Shown piece by piece: positions 1 to 38,676 of a DNA stretch of 64,000 nt (position 1 is its first letter; each line of letters opens with the position of its first letter). Below the pieces are notes generated by a model. It made no database searches, was not told where the DNA came from, and worked only from the letters and a program-made list of their open reading frames with translations. Both the position numbers and the translations under genes were made by a program. The DNA is from Chaunax sp. Z400 (Eukaryota > Chordata > Actinopteri > Lophiiformes > Chaunacidae), in contig CM075187.1 in assembly GCA_037577475.1 (NCBI GenBank), forward strand, positions 3,381,046 to 3,445,045, written 5' to 3'.

Positions 1-1479
1 AGGATGTGGAGATGAAGCATGGCTGACTGCAGAGCTAGCAGAGATGTTGAGGTGGTGTTGGGCTACGAGGAGAGCTCTCTGTGGTGTTGTGTGTGTGTGT
101 TTGGTGTGTGATGAGTCCACCAGGTCTCAGCGTGGACCACATGTCCACTGGGGGACACTTTGGACACATTATAATAACTTTCTATCATGCAAGAGCAACT
201 CAGGCTTTCAGTCTGAGATGTGAGCTCACAAATCCGCCCAGATGAGGACATGCAGGTTTCCTCTGCGGCCGCAGACGGCTGAGCATCATCATCATCACGC
301 CGCGTTCAAGTTGTTTATTCTGTATCAAGTGGAAGATTGCCAAATGAAAGGTAATGAGGAAAAGTACATGCTGGGCGAGGAGCTTGCCCTTTTCACACAT
401 CATCACAGAGATTGATCTCTCCTTCCACTGCTCTCACTCCTATATCCGCTCTCGATTGAGAGATACTGCATTTGAAATTCATGCGTGTTTTCCTTTGAAA
501 TGTACAGCGGGCTCCTCTCGTGCAGCTGCGCAATTAGGCAACGTGATGCATTTCATTAAAAGAATTTCCTCCCAACCTCTGAGTGGATTAGAGACGAGTC
601 TTTTTCTTAACGAGCTCTTTGATTTCTCCACAATACTGGGAATGAGTGGAGACAAGCCGAAGTCCCAGTTTTCCTCCGGATGCGGCAGGACGGCGGCAGG
701 CCCAGTCCACGGGACATCAAACAGGAAGAAGGTGAGCAAACCAGGAAGACACTGAGTGAGTGAAGTCACTCCGGTCGGTGTGCGCCGAGAACTCCAAAGT
801 GTCGTCCTCCTCGTTTAGAAATGCCATCTTATTAACACATCCCACAGCACACTTCATCATGTTGTCTTGAGGAGGCGATTGTATGGAAGGGGCAATTAGG
901 ACAGGGAAGCTGTGAGGTTGCCATTATTTTAGAATTTAATGACCATGCAATACGGAGCTAGATGTAGAAATGAGGGCTACAATACTACAATTATGCATAA
1001 TCTGGCAGATCTTAGAGAACCCCCCACACTCCTCTTCCTTTCGCCTTGAATAAATTTACATGGAAATGCATCTCTGCCTAATTTATTCAGAGGAATTAGA
1101 ATATACATTACAAATATTTCCATAGACGACATCAGCAACATGCGGTTAGGAATTTAATGACTTATTTCTTTGTACTCATGCTTATGGATTAGGTTGGGAG
1201 GGCAGCTCCCCCTTGGCACGCTCTTTCACAAAGCAGGTATATAAATGGACCGCAGACCTCGTCCTGGGCTGGTCGGTCCCTTCTACCCACAGGTTACATC
1301 CCTATTTATGAAAAAAACAGCTGGATTTAGATTATTTTACCATGAAAACATTCACCTATACAACTCAGATCTGTCCAGAACTTCTGGAACTTCTGTTCCA
1401 GGAAAGTCCAGAATGACCTCTTATGATGTGTGGATTCTTCCCATTATGTCACTGCACCAAAAAGAAATAGTCTGACCCT

Positions 1480-2100
<621 letters not shown>

Positions 2101-4168
2101 AAACACAGGTATATATAATATTTATATTCATCTTTTATTTTCTCCAGCTGCTGTTCCCTTCATTCTATAGGAAAAGAAAAGCTTTCCAGCCCCACAACCC
2201 CTCAGAGAATACACACACTGTGTATATGTGTGTCTGTATGGAAGCTGTGAAGGGCCACAAGATGCATGACTCTGGACACAACCAAAAGCAGAGATTATTG
2301 ACATGGATGCTCTATCATTAATAAGCCGCTGTATCTTTTGTGTTCGGGGTCGCCATCGCTGCAGTTAACTATAAGTTGTCAAGGCTGCTCCAGCCGCACA
2401 ATGCGTACCTCATGCATCTCCTGTCAGCAGGCATAATTCCTGGATGCTGGCACGCCGCTGATTTCTGCATAAGTGATGCGAGCCTTCTAGTAGAGTTAGG
2501 AGCACGAGTCTTTTGCCATTGAGAGATGTTCATCATTCTTGATCTGGCTCTGTCAAGACCTGGTGTTTTAGTGCCTCTCACGATTAGGCAGAATTGACAG
2601 GCCAAGAAGGCAGTGAATAGCAAAAATGTGTGGAACTAAGGGGGTGTGGTGTGGGCTGCAGGGTGAAGTGGAGTGTGGCCGCCATTTAATCTGCAATTTA
2701 TCAGTTTAGGCTGCACCATGTAACATCAGGGAGATTACATTCTGGAGAGAAGGAGCTCCATCTCTCCTCCATCCCCTCCTCCTCCCCTATCTCCTCTCAA
2801 ATGCCTCCTAATGTTGTCTGACGGCAGAACGCCGAGGACAAAGAGGGAGGACTGTCTTTATTGTCGCCATTATTGTTTCTGAAACCTTTAATTGATATAT
2901 AGCATTGTGGACTCCTCTGTGAGGAGCAGTGAGGTGTCGGCGACAGGGAGACGGAGGGTGAGAGCTTTGCTTTTATAGAGGCTGTTTGTCATAAGGAGAA
3001 AAGTTGGGGCCACATTTTAACATGCACAAGCAAAAGTGTGCGTTCAAACGCACACATGCTGCCATTGATGGTGCACATGACCTCTGACAACAGCGATCAC
3101 GTTGAGCCAATAAATGCTTAATTGCCATTTTTCCATCGGGCTGCTTTATTGATGTCATTTCAAAAGTGATTAATATGAGCTGCTAACTAGCTGTTGCATT
3201 TAGCACTAAACAAAACTGAACCGGCGTGGCTGGATTACATTGATTTCTTTGATTTTCCTAGCATTGTGCCGCGGATGAATTAATTAAAAATGTGTTGTTA
3301 GAGCACAATGTCAAACCACAAAGTCTAAATACGCTTTTGCAATCGGAAATTAATGTGCATTTTTTTGTCACAAGCAGCGCAAATATAATCTAATTAATTC
3401 CAATATTTTCTCAACACTGGTGCCTCCTTGCCGTCTCCACTGTGGTTAAAAAGGCCATTAACAGGGTCGCCAGCTCTGCCAATAAACGCTGGTGGACTAA
3501 ACCGGCGGCGTGCTTCCTTCTCCGGTTTTTTATCTCTGGCTGTTGGGAGGGCAGAGACAGAAATATGAGAGCGCCGGCTTACAGGAAGGAAACCCGTGGC
3601 AGCCTCATATTAAAATGGTTCAGGAGTCAAGTAGAACAAGTCAAGTAGCTGGAGGGCAAACAGAAGTGAGAGGAAGAGGAGGGAGAGAACAGGTCGTTCT
3701 TAAAAGCTAATGGACTGTCAATGGTCATATGTGCTATATTGAATATTATAAAATATGTTGGCGTCATTTGAGGACTGTGCTATTAGTCACTGTCTGTCTG
3801 TTATAACCAGCAATAATAAAAACATCCCAACAGAAGTGAATTTATGCTCATTCTAAAAAAAAATGTCTTCATTTTTATCCTCCGACCATAAAATGAAGGA
3901 GGGATGCAGTCGAGGTTTGTCTCAGCGTCGTGTCCAGAGGATAAAAACTACACATTTACACGTTACTTATGGTTTTTAATATTGACGATTTCTGTATGTT
4001 GAAATTTATATCTCTTGTATATTTAAGACATTTTCTACCTTATATTTATAGAACTTTTGTATAAACACCAGAACACAAAGTCAGATTCCTTGCATGTGGA
4101 CTTGACAATCAGACTTCTCTGATTCTGATTGGAAAGGTGATTTTAAGGTGAACTCTGGAGCTTCTCCT

Positions 4169-4171
<3 letters not shown>

Positions 4172-4202
<31 letters not shown>
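4172..4202. repeat. AT microsatellite
   Basis: Perfect AT run of about 31 bp in the gene-free flank. Confidence 0.95.
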
Positions 4203-4205
<3 letters not shown>

Positions 4206-4895
4206 TCCTCTATGCTCAGCAGAGGAATGCATATACTGATGCATTTGTTGTACAATGTTTTTAGGGGATTAATCAGATTATTGATACGCCTCCTCGCTCT
4301 CTCTTTTATGTCGTTCTCCTACCTTGGTAACCTCTCTGCTGTGAAGTCTGCAGAGATCAGAGCTGCAGCCTGTAGCACCTCAACACCAGTTCATGCAGGG
4401 CTCACGCCTTCCTGTTCCTGGACATACAGAAAAAACTTAGCATTCACTTTACACACAGAGTGGTGCAATTTATTGCTTCATGATCACCAATAAAGCAGCC
4501 TTCATTAAACGTGTCTGTGTCCCAGAGGTTATTCTCCAGACGTTCCCCAGAGGAGCATACTGTATGACCCGCTTCACTTATCTGCCTCTCTGCAGCGACA
4601 GGGAGCTTGATCCGACCTGAAAGGGGGGGGGATTGAACTCTCACAAGATGAAGACGTGACATCTTCAGCTTACTTGATGTCAATGATAGGACAGCTCACT
4701 TGTAGATCGGGCGTGTTGCCAGCCAGCCCTCCCTGGGTCCTGAACGCTGTCTCTGAACAGAGGCCAACCACACAGATGACATCGAAGGGAAGGCCCCCCC
4801 CGTCACCTGTTGCTGCAGGACAGAATAATCAAAGTGGGTCATACTGGGACGCTGGCCTCAGTGTGTGCAGGGCTGATGTGTTCTTCTAATGCATG

Positions 4896-4903
4896 CGTGT
4901 GTG

Positions 4904-4952
<49 letters not shown>
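4896..4952. repeat. GT microsatellite with one TTT interruption
   Basis: GT dinucleotides broken once by GTTTGT near 4918-4921. Confidence 0.95.
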
Positions 4953-4954
<2 letters not shown>

Positions 4955-6206
4955 TGAAATCAGTGACAGAGATCATCAGATCTTCAGCCTTGATCATGCT
5001 CACAATGAGAGCTGTGCCAAGCAGTGGTTCCACCAGCTGCCACATAAATGTGCAAATCAGCAAACATAAAAGCAATATGAGCCTTTATCTGGGCAGTAAC
5101 AGCATTTTTATACAAATAACTTTATTGATTTACATGCATGCAGCTAAAACACACCGTAATGTTTCCCCTTAAGGCCTTTTTTTCCTCTTCCTGACGACCC
5201 CCCCACCTCTAACGATGAAACATGCACGCTCAATTAGAGAGTTTACCGTCAAATTTATGGAAATGCATGAAAGAGGCCTGCGTTTAGCTGTAGAGTACAC
5301 CTGCACTTGTCAAGGTGCTCAAGTACGCCGGGTAATTGGCTGTTGATTGCTGCCATTAACATGTGATGGCTAAGTGCATCTAATTCCTGTTCCATTTCCA
5401 CGGTTCAATCTGATGTCACCGCCCACTCTTTCTCTCGTAGGTGATTAGCTGTGGCCGTGGAAATAGGTCCTTTTCTAATGATATAAGCACAATATGAGGA
5501 AATCTCAGCAGCACCGTTGTAACCGACACCTTGGCCCTAATTGATATCCTTTGTGGGTGAAAGGCAAACATGGCCAGCGTCATTTATTCCTGTGTCTACT
5601 ATTTCAGCAGGTTTAATGGCACAATAAAAGTGCAGAGGGATGCAGCCGTCCACACTGGAGTGATGCTCTCACATGACTGTTAGGGTTACGGTATTTCTAT
5701 TGTTTAATGTTGACTCTCAGAGCCATCCTCTTTATTTGTCACCAGACACAAATCTCCTTTGTGTAGTTAAAGCTGAAATTATTACGGAGAATCATTTCTA
5801 CTATTTGCATCAACCTCAGGGCACTTCTTGGTATCCCTTTGAGTTTTAATCTCCTCCTCAGCTTGCATCCTCGCGGCTATTTCATTTAAGTTTTAATATG
5901 TGTATTTGACATTTTTGTTCATCGAGGCCCCCCCTCCTCCTCCTCCCACTCCTCCCTACACTTAATTTAATTGACGTGCTGCTGCCTCGTGTTGTTTATT
6001 CTATCCTTAGTGAAGATTTGATGCCACCACAGGCAGATTAGACCAACTGGATATGTACGTGTGGACCAGCAGCATATGCACGTGAGGGGTTTGGAAAGGG
6101 GGGCGCGTGTTTGCGTGGTGATGGGGAGGAGGACGCCATGAGGAACCTTCAGCAACAAGGAGATTAATCTCATGAGCTAAGACATAAAAAGGAAAAGATT
6201 CTCTTA

Positions 6207-6315
6207 AGAATAATAATTTAAATTATATGTAATAATAAACATAACTTCAATAATAAAAATAAAAATAATAATAGCAATATTTTGCTGTTATTATAATAAT
6301 TATTATTATTATTAG
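6207..6315. repeat. AAT/TTA-rich low-complexity tract
   Basis: Mixed AATAATAA runs followed by TTATTATTATTATTA, able to pair as an AT hairpin. Confidence 0.8.
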
Positions 6316-8824
6316 ATGAATATCCATAAACAGATCCAGATCCAGTTCCAGACAGAGAGTCCCACTGGTTTTAAATGTCAGGCCGTCGTGCCCTGTGGTG
6401 TTCTTTGTCTGATCAGATCTGCAGACCGTCGTCAGGAATGGTGTGTCTGCCATCTGCAGGACGCCGACGGTGGAACATCACCAGCCAGTATGGTGGAGTA
6501 GCAGTGCTGATGTTCCTGCAGCTGCATGGTCTTATGGGGAATATTGCACGCACATCCTGCAGGAACTGGAATGAAGGTACATTCTAGGTAAAGTTAGTTA
6601 GAGAATAGGTGCTCTGGAGGACATAACCAGTGTTGGAGAGGCTTCTCTGAAAGCTTTGTAAGCTACCAGTTACTTCACACTGGAGGAAGACGAACTACAG
6701 CAAAGTCCCCCTAATGAGACATAAATAAAAAAGCCAAGTTTTCTTGATAAAGTGCAGGAATGTCAGCTGTGGTTTTGTCTACATGGTCCATCAGTCAGAT
6801 TTGAGGGTATTGCACCAAACAGGATTACTCAGTTAACTTCCCTTCCTTCCTTTTTGTTAACCTTCTGGGGTTGTTTACATATCATAACTTAATACCCAGG
6901 TGTTTTAAAAAGGCTCAGAATTTAGAGCACAGTCTCAGCGTCCTGTAAGATGAGGCTTCTATTTGTCCTGGAGCTACAGTATGTGTAAGGTGGTCATTTC
7001 ATGCAAAAAGATTTTTGAAATTCTTCAGATCTCCAATGAAAACACACCTTCACTTGTTTTTGGTTCCTAAAATGGGTTTAAATAATAAAGTCTTGGTAGT
7101 TTGCAGATGAATATTTGAATAAAATAGAACACAAAGCTGCAGTAAACGTCTGAAATGTCATTTTGTTGAACCAGATGTGTGTGTGGGTTAGAAATAAAGA
7201 TAGACTGAATAATGATTTCATGGTGTGTGCAAATAAAAACCTGTGCAGATGTGAATTTAGTTGAACTACCAGCAAATTACTGCAAAATGTACTTATATTA
7301 GCTTAATTACACGTAGTTCAGTACAATCACAGCCTTTTGTCAGTATATTATACCATACTACTACTACTATACTCTTGGATTGCTTCTTATCACAAATTAT
7401 TTCTCATTATGACCTAAATGGTCATTTTATTGTTCACACTGACACCTTACAAAGTTAAAGGCAGCTTGATTGCGAGGCCTACAGGAGTCAGCGTGGCATA
7501 CATGTGATTTCATAGGACAGCTTCCACTTCTACAACCAGGAAGCACCAGACCAACACGTGAAGTCATGCACGAGCCCCGCCGGACCGATCATCTGTCTTC
7601 TCACAGCCATCTGGATCGAGCTCCATCACTCGATCCATCTGCCATCACCTGTAAAACAAACTCCACTGGGCTGATACCTCATACACATTTGAAGCATTGT
7701 TACATCTTCTGTGTGCGATGCTGAACTGAAGGTATTAGCCAATAACAATGCGGGGATGTGGAGCAGCATACAAAAAACAAAACCAAACCTCCCTTGTATC
7801 TCAAATCAGTGCCACATAGTCAAAAGATCCAAATCTCCAAATCTAGCCAGTGGCTTATGCAACTAATTAACTCCACACAAGAGAATTTAAATTTAAATTA
7901 ACACTTGCCAGATATCATCAGGGGACACAAAGCACCCCACCAAGAAGTTTATGATGAAAAAAGAAAAAAAAGATGAGTATTAGAGGAGGCAATCGGTGAA
8001 GTAAGGAGGGCTTTTAGATGAGGGGATATCTCCAATTACAATCCGCCGTACACTTGTCAGCAGTAATGAAATGTTTGCTGAGAGGTTGCTATTTGTGGCT
8101 GCTAGATTGGATGATGCTGCTCCACTGCCCCCACTAACAATTATATTCCATGCATAAATTCCCCCCCCCACCATCTCTTCTATTGTGCGGCCTGTCGGCC
8201 TGATGTACCTGCACGAAACGCTGTTGTTGTACAGTAGGTTTCAACATCCTGCAGAAGAACCACAGAAGGAGGAAAAAAAAACAACTTCTGCTTATTTTAT
8301 TGTTTTTAAAGAATTACATAATGCATTAAATCACAGTCAAGACAAACCGGCTTTCCCCGCATGTCATTGTGCAAGCTTACAATTAAACGTAAAATTAGAT
8401 TTTAAGATGTAAAACTCTCCTCCACTCAGCCTTTCAAAGCAGTTGCACAGGGAGCAGAGCAGCAACGCTCTTTACACCTTACATACAAATTATAGTCGCT
8501 GCAGCCGTTGTGTGTTTTTGTGTTGGCGTTCTGACGTCATGGGGCTCCTGTGTTAGCTGCAGCTATCTGAGGAAACCAGGTCCAAATAATTTCATCAGAT
8601 TTGTGGAATATGTATTACCAATTAAAGTGACATCACATAAACCTAATTAGTATAGATGCAAACCTACAACTGGATTTTCCAGTGCATGGTTTTCTCATCA
8701 GATTGATTAAACAGACTGTGCAGCAGCACAGACTGCTGCTACTGCACACAGATATGAAAATGCATTTGTGACGTTGCCTCCAAATGCGGACCCTCGTCAG
8801 CTTGAACGAGCAACAGTCGGATGA

Positions 8825-9798
8825 TTAAAGGAACAGTTCAACCAAAAAATGAAGTCAGTCATTAACTACCCATCCTGGTGCCGAAGGAAAGTCAGGTCGA
8901 GTTTCTTAGTCCACAAAACATTTCTGGAGCTTCACGGCAGAACAGCGTTGGAGCATTATCCTAAACAACTAAAGACGACGGGGACTTGTTCTAAAATGTA
9001 TTCAAAAAACACAACTGACTCCGCACAGTTTGTACAGCATAATCAAGTCTCCAGAAGCCCAGAGATTCCAAATTAATTTGAAAAGATGTTATTTACACCC
9101 TTTTCTAAGATGAAATTTCTCCTGTAGCCTTTAAGCTAAAAGCACTAGCATGCACCACATCTTAGGAAGGTGTATAGGCATGACTAGATGAGATCGACTG
9201 GAACAAGCAATCTCTGCACCCGACAGTGTTGACCTGCTACCTGGACTCTGTGTCACACAACAGAGAGAGATCAAGCAACAAAACCTCCATAAGTATAATG
9301 CAGCATTTTCATTTTTTGAGTACTTGAGGTATGCAGAGACTCACTGGTGTCCTAGTGGCGCATGGTCAAACATCTGAGCTCGGATTACACCGTATTATTG
9401 GTCTAGAGTCATTTCATGTTCGCAGAGTAGGTTATGCTTTCACCCATGACTGTCGGTTTGGGGGCGGCTCCGGATAAAGGGGCAGATCAAAGATTTTTTG
9501 CAAGATTTTTAGCATTTTATTACTAATATTGCAAAAACTACAGGACCAATTTCCTTGAAACGTATTGGAAGTGGGTCATTGGCCAGGAAAAGAACCCATT
9601 AAACTTAATGGTTTAGATCAGGATAAAGGGGGTGGAGCCAAGAATGGTCAGACAAGCTAAACCGATGCGTCAGGTTGTTCAGCCCTGTGTGTTTCAGAAC
9701 AAGTCCCCATCTTCTTCAGTTGTTCAGGAGAATTCTGCAACACTGTTTTCCCATGAAGCTCCTGAAACGTTTGGTTGACGGGTGAACTTCTCTTTTAA
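8825..9798. mobile_element. Long-TIR MITE (TTAA-bounded), interrupted copy
   Basis: The left end TTAAAGGAACAGTTCAACC and the right end GGGTGAACTTCTCTTTTAA are inverted. Their inner arms, GGAGCTTCACGGCAGAACAG on the left and its complement on the right, match over more than 100 bp around GGGGACTTGTTC. An A-family repeat at about 9440-9680 interrupts it. Both ends carry TTAA, which may be the target site. Confidence 0.65.
9440..9680. repeat. A-family dispersed repeat
   Basis: GGCTCCGGATAAAGGGGCAG and TTTCCTTGAAACGTATTGGA, then GAAAAGAACCCATTAAACTT, all features of the A family. Inserted within the long-TIR MITE 8825-9798. Confidence 0.5.
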
Positions 9799-11775
9799 TT
9801 TAGCAACTCAAACATTGTAACAACCATAAATCCAGACCTGATTTTTCAAAAATGCACTGTTCCCTGCCAATCTGCTCAGGAAAACACATCTGCTTTGTGC
9901 AAAATAAATCATCTGAGTTCTGATGTGCAAGTATGACGGACACAAAGAGAAGCTTTGCATCCTCTTGCAGGTTCGATTACTGGCCTGTGGCAGATACTGA
10001 TCCTATTCTACTGTTCGTCACGACCGAGAATGTGCAGACCATCCGATGACTTCATGCAAGAGGAGGCAGAGGGTCAAAAGCAATCACACGATCATCTCAC
10101 CACTCGCTCACTAGATAAAAACCACACTCACGTACTACACCGACCACTTTAGCATAAGTCAGTAACAAGTCAATAGTGTTGACTATTTGCTCTTCTAGTC
10201 TACTGCGAATTGTGCTGTCAGGGCATTTTACCGTGAAAAGTCATGGATCATCGAAAACTATAATACACGTGTGCACAGAAACGAAGCAGAGTTTTAGTCA
10301 TTTCTGGATAATTAAAGGCATGCTTGTACTATAATCAGAAAGATACAATGACACTGGGAGACCACAGCACGCCAAACTGGGGGAGAAACAAAAAAATCTA
10401 AAAACTAAAAAAATGTAAGTGCACATAAAGAGTCCCTTTCTTGAACTGATGAGGAGGTAGAGAGCTAATATCCAATAGTTGTGGACACGTGGCATCTCAG
10501 GTAAGAGATTAGAAAATGTCTTTGCTTGCTAATTAAGAGGGACGCGACCACAACAAGCATCACAGCAGCTCAACATCCCACTTCTCCCCCCCCCCCCCCC
10601 CTTTTTTTTTATATTTCACCAGTGCAAAAGGGATCCAGTACCCTTGTTGGTAACCAATGCAGGACAGTTTACTGTATATCAGGCTGATTGGTTTGAACTC
10701 TGAGGTAGGATCTAGAGTACAGAGGGGGATGTTTGTTCAAGTGCATTAAAGGGACTGAGCCATGACAATCAGTGATGTGGTGAGTCGTGGTTGGTCCTTT
10801 GGAGTGTGGTGGTTGTTGGGGGGGGGGGGGGAATGCTTATGTTGGGTTAAAAAAAAATCTACCTGTACAGAGCGCCCCACATTAAAAGGCACTGTTTTCA
10901 TTATTCCCATTCCTCTGTGTACGAGTCGACCCTGCATCACGATCGGCCAGCATCCCCCACCTTAAGGTGCCTTCCTCGCTTTGCAGCAAGCTTATTATAA
11001 CAACGCCACTCGCCTCAGACAACTTGAATGGGCACGATATGCACATATGCAATTTGTTTTTAAATTGAGATAATCATTTAAATAGAATTACAGAAATAAA
11101 TAGACTTGATTCCGTATAAACGTGGGCCCTTGTGTCCAAATTGTGGCTGTTTTTTTTTTTTGGGGGGGGGATAAGATGAAGTAAACAATCGATGAAATAA
11201 GCTGCCTAACTGTTGGAGACATGAGTGCTGCGGTTACTGTGAAATGATCTCACATTTCACCCACGTTACGATTTGTTTAATGAACTTTATAGTGTAATTT
11301 GGAAGCCCTTCCCTCTCACTCGCCGGGGGGTGGGGGGGTGGGGGGGGGAATCAACGATCACATCAAGGAAGTCTGGTCCCTTTACTGTGGATAGAGAATT
11401 ATCTTTTAGGTTGATTTCACATCATATTAGTAATAATGTATATATACAATTCCTAATACAGACCTCAAAAGTGAAATATGATTGAAGAGACAAACCGGAA
11501 AAAAAAAATCCAAATTTACATCTCGCCAATTTTTTCCCCAAAGGCTGTTTTTTTTCCGCCACGGCTAAAACCTGGATTTGTCCACATATACGTACAGTAA
11601 TATATATATATTTTTGTAATCTTTCAACGTCTCTGGCTATGTACAAGCTATACAAATAAAGAGCAGGCTGAGGGCCAGGTTTTAGACGCTGTGCAGAGGG
11701 AGCAGTTGGTTGGGAAGTCTCCCAGTCTCCCGGCTCCTTCCCCTGCAGTCTGCCCATACAGGTGGCTGTTCTGCT

Positions 11776-36062
<24,287 letters not shown>

Positions 36063-36187
36063 CTTCACCGGCTCACAAAAGCAGACGGCTCAGTGACTGG
36101 AGCGCAAAAAGAGAGAAGACGGGGGGGGGGGGGGGTGAATAAAGGAAACCAAAGCAGTCATATTAGCAAGAATAGAGTCTCTCAAAA

Positions 36188-36300
36188 GAACAGTTTAACC
36201 AATAATTAAAGATTTTTTTGTTTTTGTTATTTTACATTTTAAAGAGACATTTTTTTGCTGTAAAGCTCCAGAAATGTTTTGTGAACTAAGAATTTAAAGG
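36188..36300. mobile_element. Long-TIR MITE, degenerate fragment
   Basis: AACAGTTTAACCAATAATTA and GCTGTAAAGCTCCAGAAATG followed by TTTTGTGAACTAAGAA resemble the family's end and arm. Deletions have removed the middle. Confidence 0.45.
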
Positions 36301-38590
36301 TAAATATGTTTAGTGCAGAAGCAGGATTTGGTTCCCTTTTCTGTTAAGGCCTGTCTGAACACAAGCTCACACATGATGCTCGTGTCACACTAAGGAAGCC
36401 ATTTGCATTCCATGTGCTTCACACGCTGGCCCCAACGACAACAGTAGAAGCATGCCGTTTCACAAGCTTCGGGAGACGCTGCATAGCAAAGCATGCAAAT
36501 CACCCTCCCTTTTACAAACATATGCAGCCAAGACATACAAACCAAGCCGAGTGCATGAAATTCTAATGATTTCTTGGTAAATTTTTTGACACAAAAGCCT
36601 CTTTGTGGCTGTTTGCAAACACGGCAAACACAGATTTAGCTGTGGAGGAGAATGAGACTAGACTGGAAAAGCGCCTCACAGTGAGAATGACTGCGAGGCA
36701 GTGGCATCGGTCGCACACTAACAGACAACCACAACGTCAGTGTTGATATGCCTGACAAATTCTATTGGTTATGCAGATTTAAATACATAAATGATAGGCT
36801 CTACATTAAATTCCCTTGGCACACCCAGAATAACAGTGATCACTGATCTCCAGTTACTGTGACGGACTGTCCCCCCCCCCGAAAAAAACATTTAAAAAAT
36901 ATTTAGGATGTTATTTTATGGTTAGGGAAGAAAAATGCAAAAATTAGTGTTGTTAAAGAAATACTTTCTTGGGTATAGCAACACAAATGATCAAAAAAAA
37001 AAAGAAGACAATCTCACAAGCAATTACATAGTCGGTTAATTACGTATCTAACATTTACTGAAATAATACACTGAAAATAAGCCAACAGCTGCCTTGATGA
37101 TTAAATCAACATTTTACTTTAATTTCCCCTATTTATCATTTATAAGCAGTTTCATAAACATTTAATTTTAACATTAAAACATTTAATTGTCATTTAAAAG
37201 TAACAATGTCAAAGATGTCTGTTTACTCACATTCTAGCTGTGAATGAGGCGACGACCCACTGATGAAAGTACTGCAGTATTTATATATTTGCAGTATTAC
37301 GAGTGACATTCCTTAAAGGTTACTGCTTATGTAAACTGAATATTTCCCACAACTGCAGCGTCACATGAAAAAGCATTTAACTAGTGAAAAATGAGCTGAT
37401 GTTTATTATGCTAGTTAGTCAAAGGTAATGCAATGTGTTCATCAGTGAGCATAGCACTGACCACTATCGTTAACAAATATCAGTCTACAAATGAAGACAA
37501 TGGTCATTTTCTGCTGTTTGAAGAATAAATGTCAGAGTAATGGAACATGAGGAGCAGCAGTGAGCCGTCAGATGAAGAGGCAACAAGCTGCAAACCTCCA
37601 ACTTGACAGGGAGGTAACCAACACTTTTCAGTGTGCCCTGCTGTCCACAGACTGGTGAGCAGCATAACATCAGAACATAGCTGCTCAAAGAAGGTGGGAA
37701 AAGGCCGATCATTGCCCATCTTCTTTATTAAAGGTGACAGTAGTGTAGTGTTTAAGTGAAAAAGGTTCCACCACAGTTTTCCCAGAGTCCAACTTGTTTT
37801 GGTCTGAGCAACAGTCCGAAAACCAAAAATATTGTGTTTACAATGACAGAAGACTGAAACCAGCAAATATTCACACCAGAGAGGCTGGAAACTGACATTT
37901 TGGCTTTTTTTTTTTTTGTTCAAAAATGATGGAAGCAATTAGGAATGATCGAAGTAGATGTAGATGTAGATGAATTCAAAACTTGGAAGGGCCTAAAGTG
38001 GCTTTTTACATAATAATCGCCAAATGATTCACACCTCAGGACTTTCTGGATTCATAGATCAGAATATATACAAAGCTAAATCTGAAAAGGTGCATTTAAA
38101 AAGGTGCATTTATTTTAACAACAAGAACAAATATATGGTGCACTTCCATGCATGCACTCATGTTCTTGAAAAAGCACATTCCCAACATACTTGGAAGGAA
38201 GTGAAAAAGCAACTAGGCTATTAAGTGGCTGGCAGAGAGGTTAAATGACATTTGTCATGGGCCCCTGTGCCCGTCAGCTCCAATACAATCCACAGCACAA
38301 AGCTACCCGGTGAGTCACTGAGGACCTCTAAAGCAGAAGAGAAACCAAACAACAGACACCGTGAAGAACGCCATCATCTGCAACCCTCTGAGTGGTGTGA
38401 CGATGATCGTAGTGGTGGCAGGACAGAATACTGTTCACATGAGAAGCGAAGAGGACCAACCTTCACATGTCACATCCCTAAGCAGCATAATTACAACAAC
38501 AGGGAGGCACAAGTGACGTGAGGCAGGATTTAAATGCCTGGTGAAGTCCAACCAAAAAAAAAGTAACCAAATGAAAACATGATCGATCTC

Positions 38591-38609
38591 TCTCTCTCTC
38601 ACACTCACA

Positions 38610-38672
<63 letters not shown>
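38591..38672. repeat. CT then AC compound microsatellite
   Basis: CTCTCTCTCT followed by ACACTCACACTC and then a pure AC run to 38672, in gapvd1 intron 1. Confidence 0.95.

Positions 38673-38676
<4 letters not shown>

Noticed and set aside
354..755. 133-codon plus-strand frame
   Set aside because: No recognisable motifs; a different frame over its end gives a more exon-like peptide, itself only a weak candidate.
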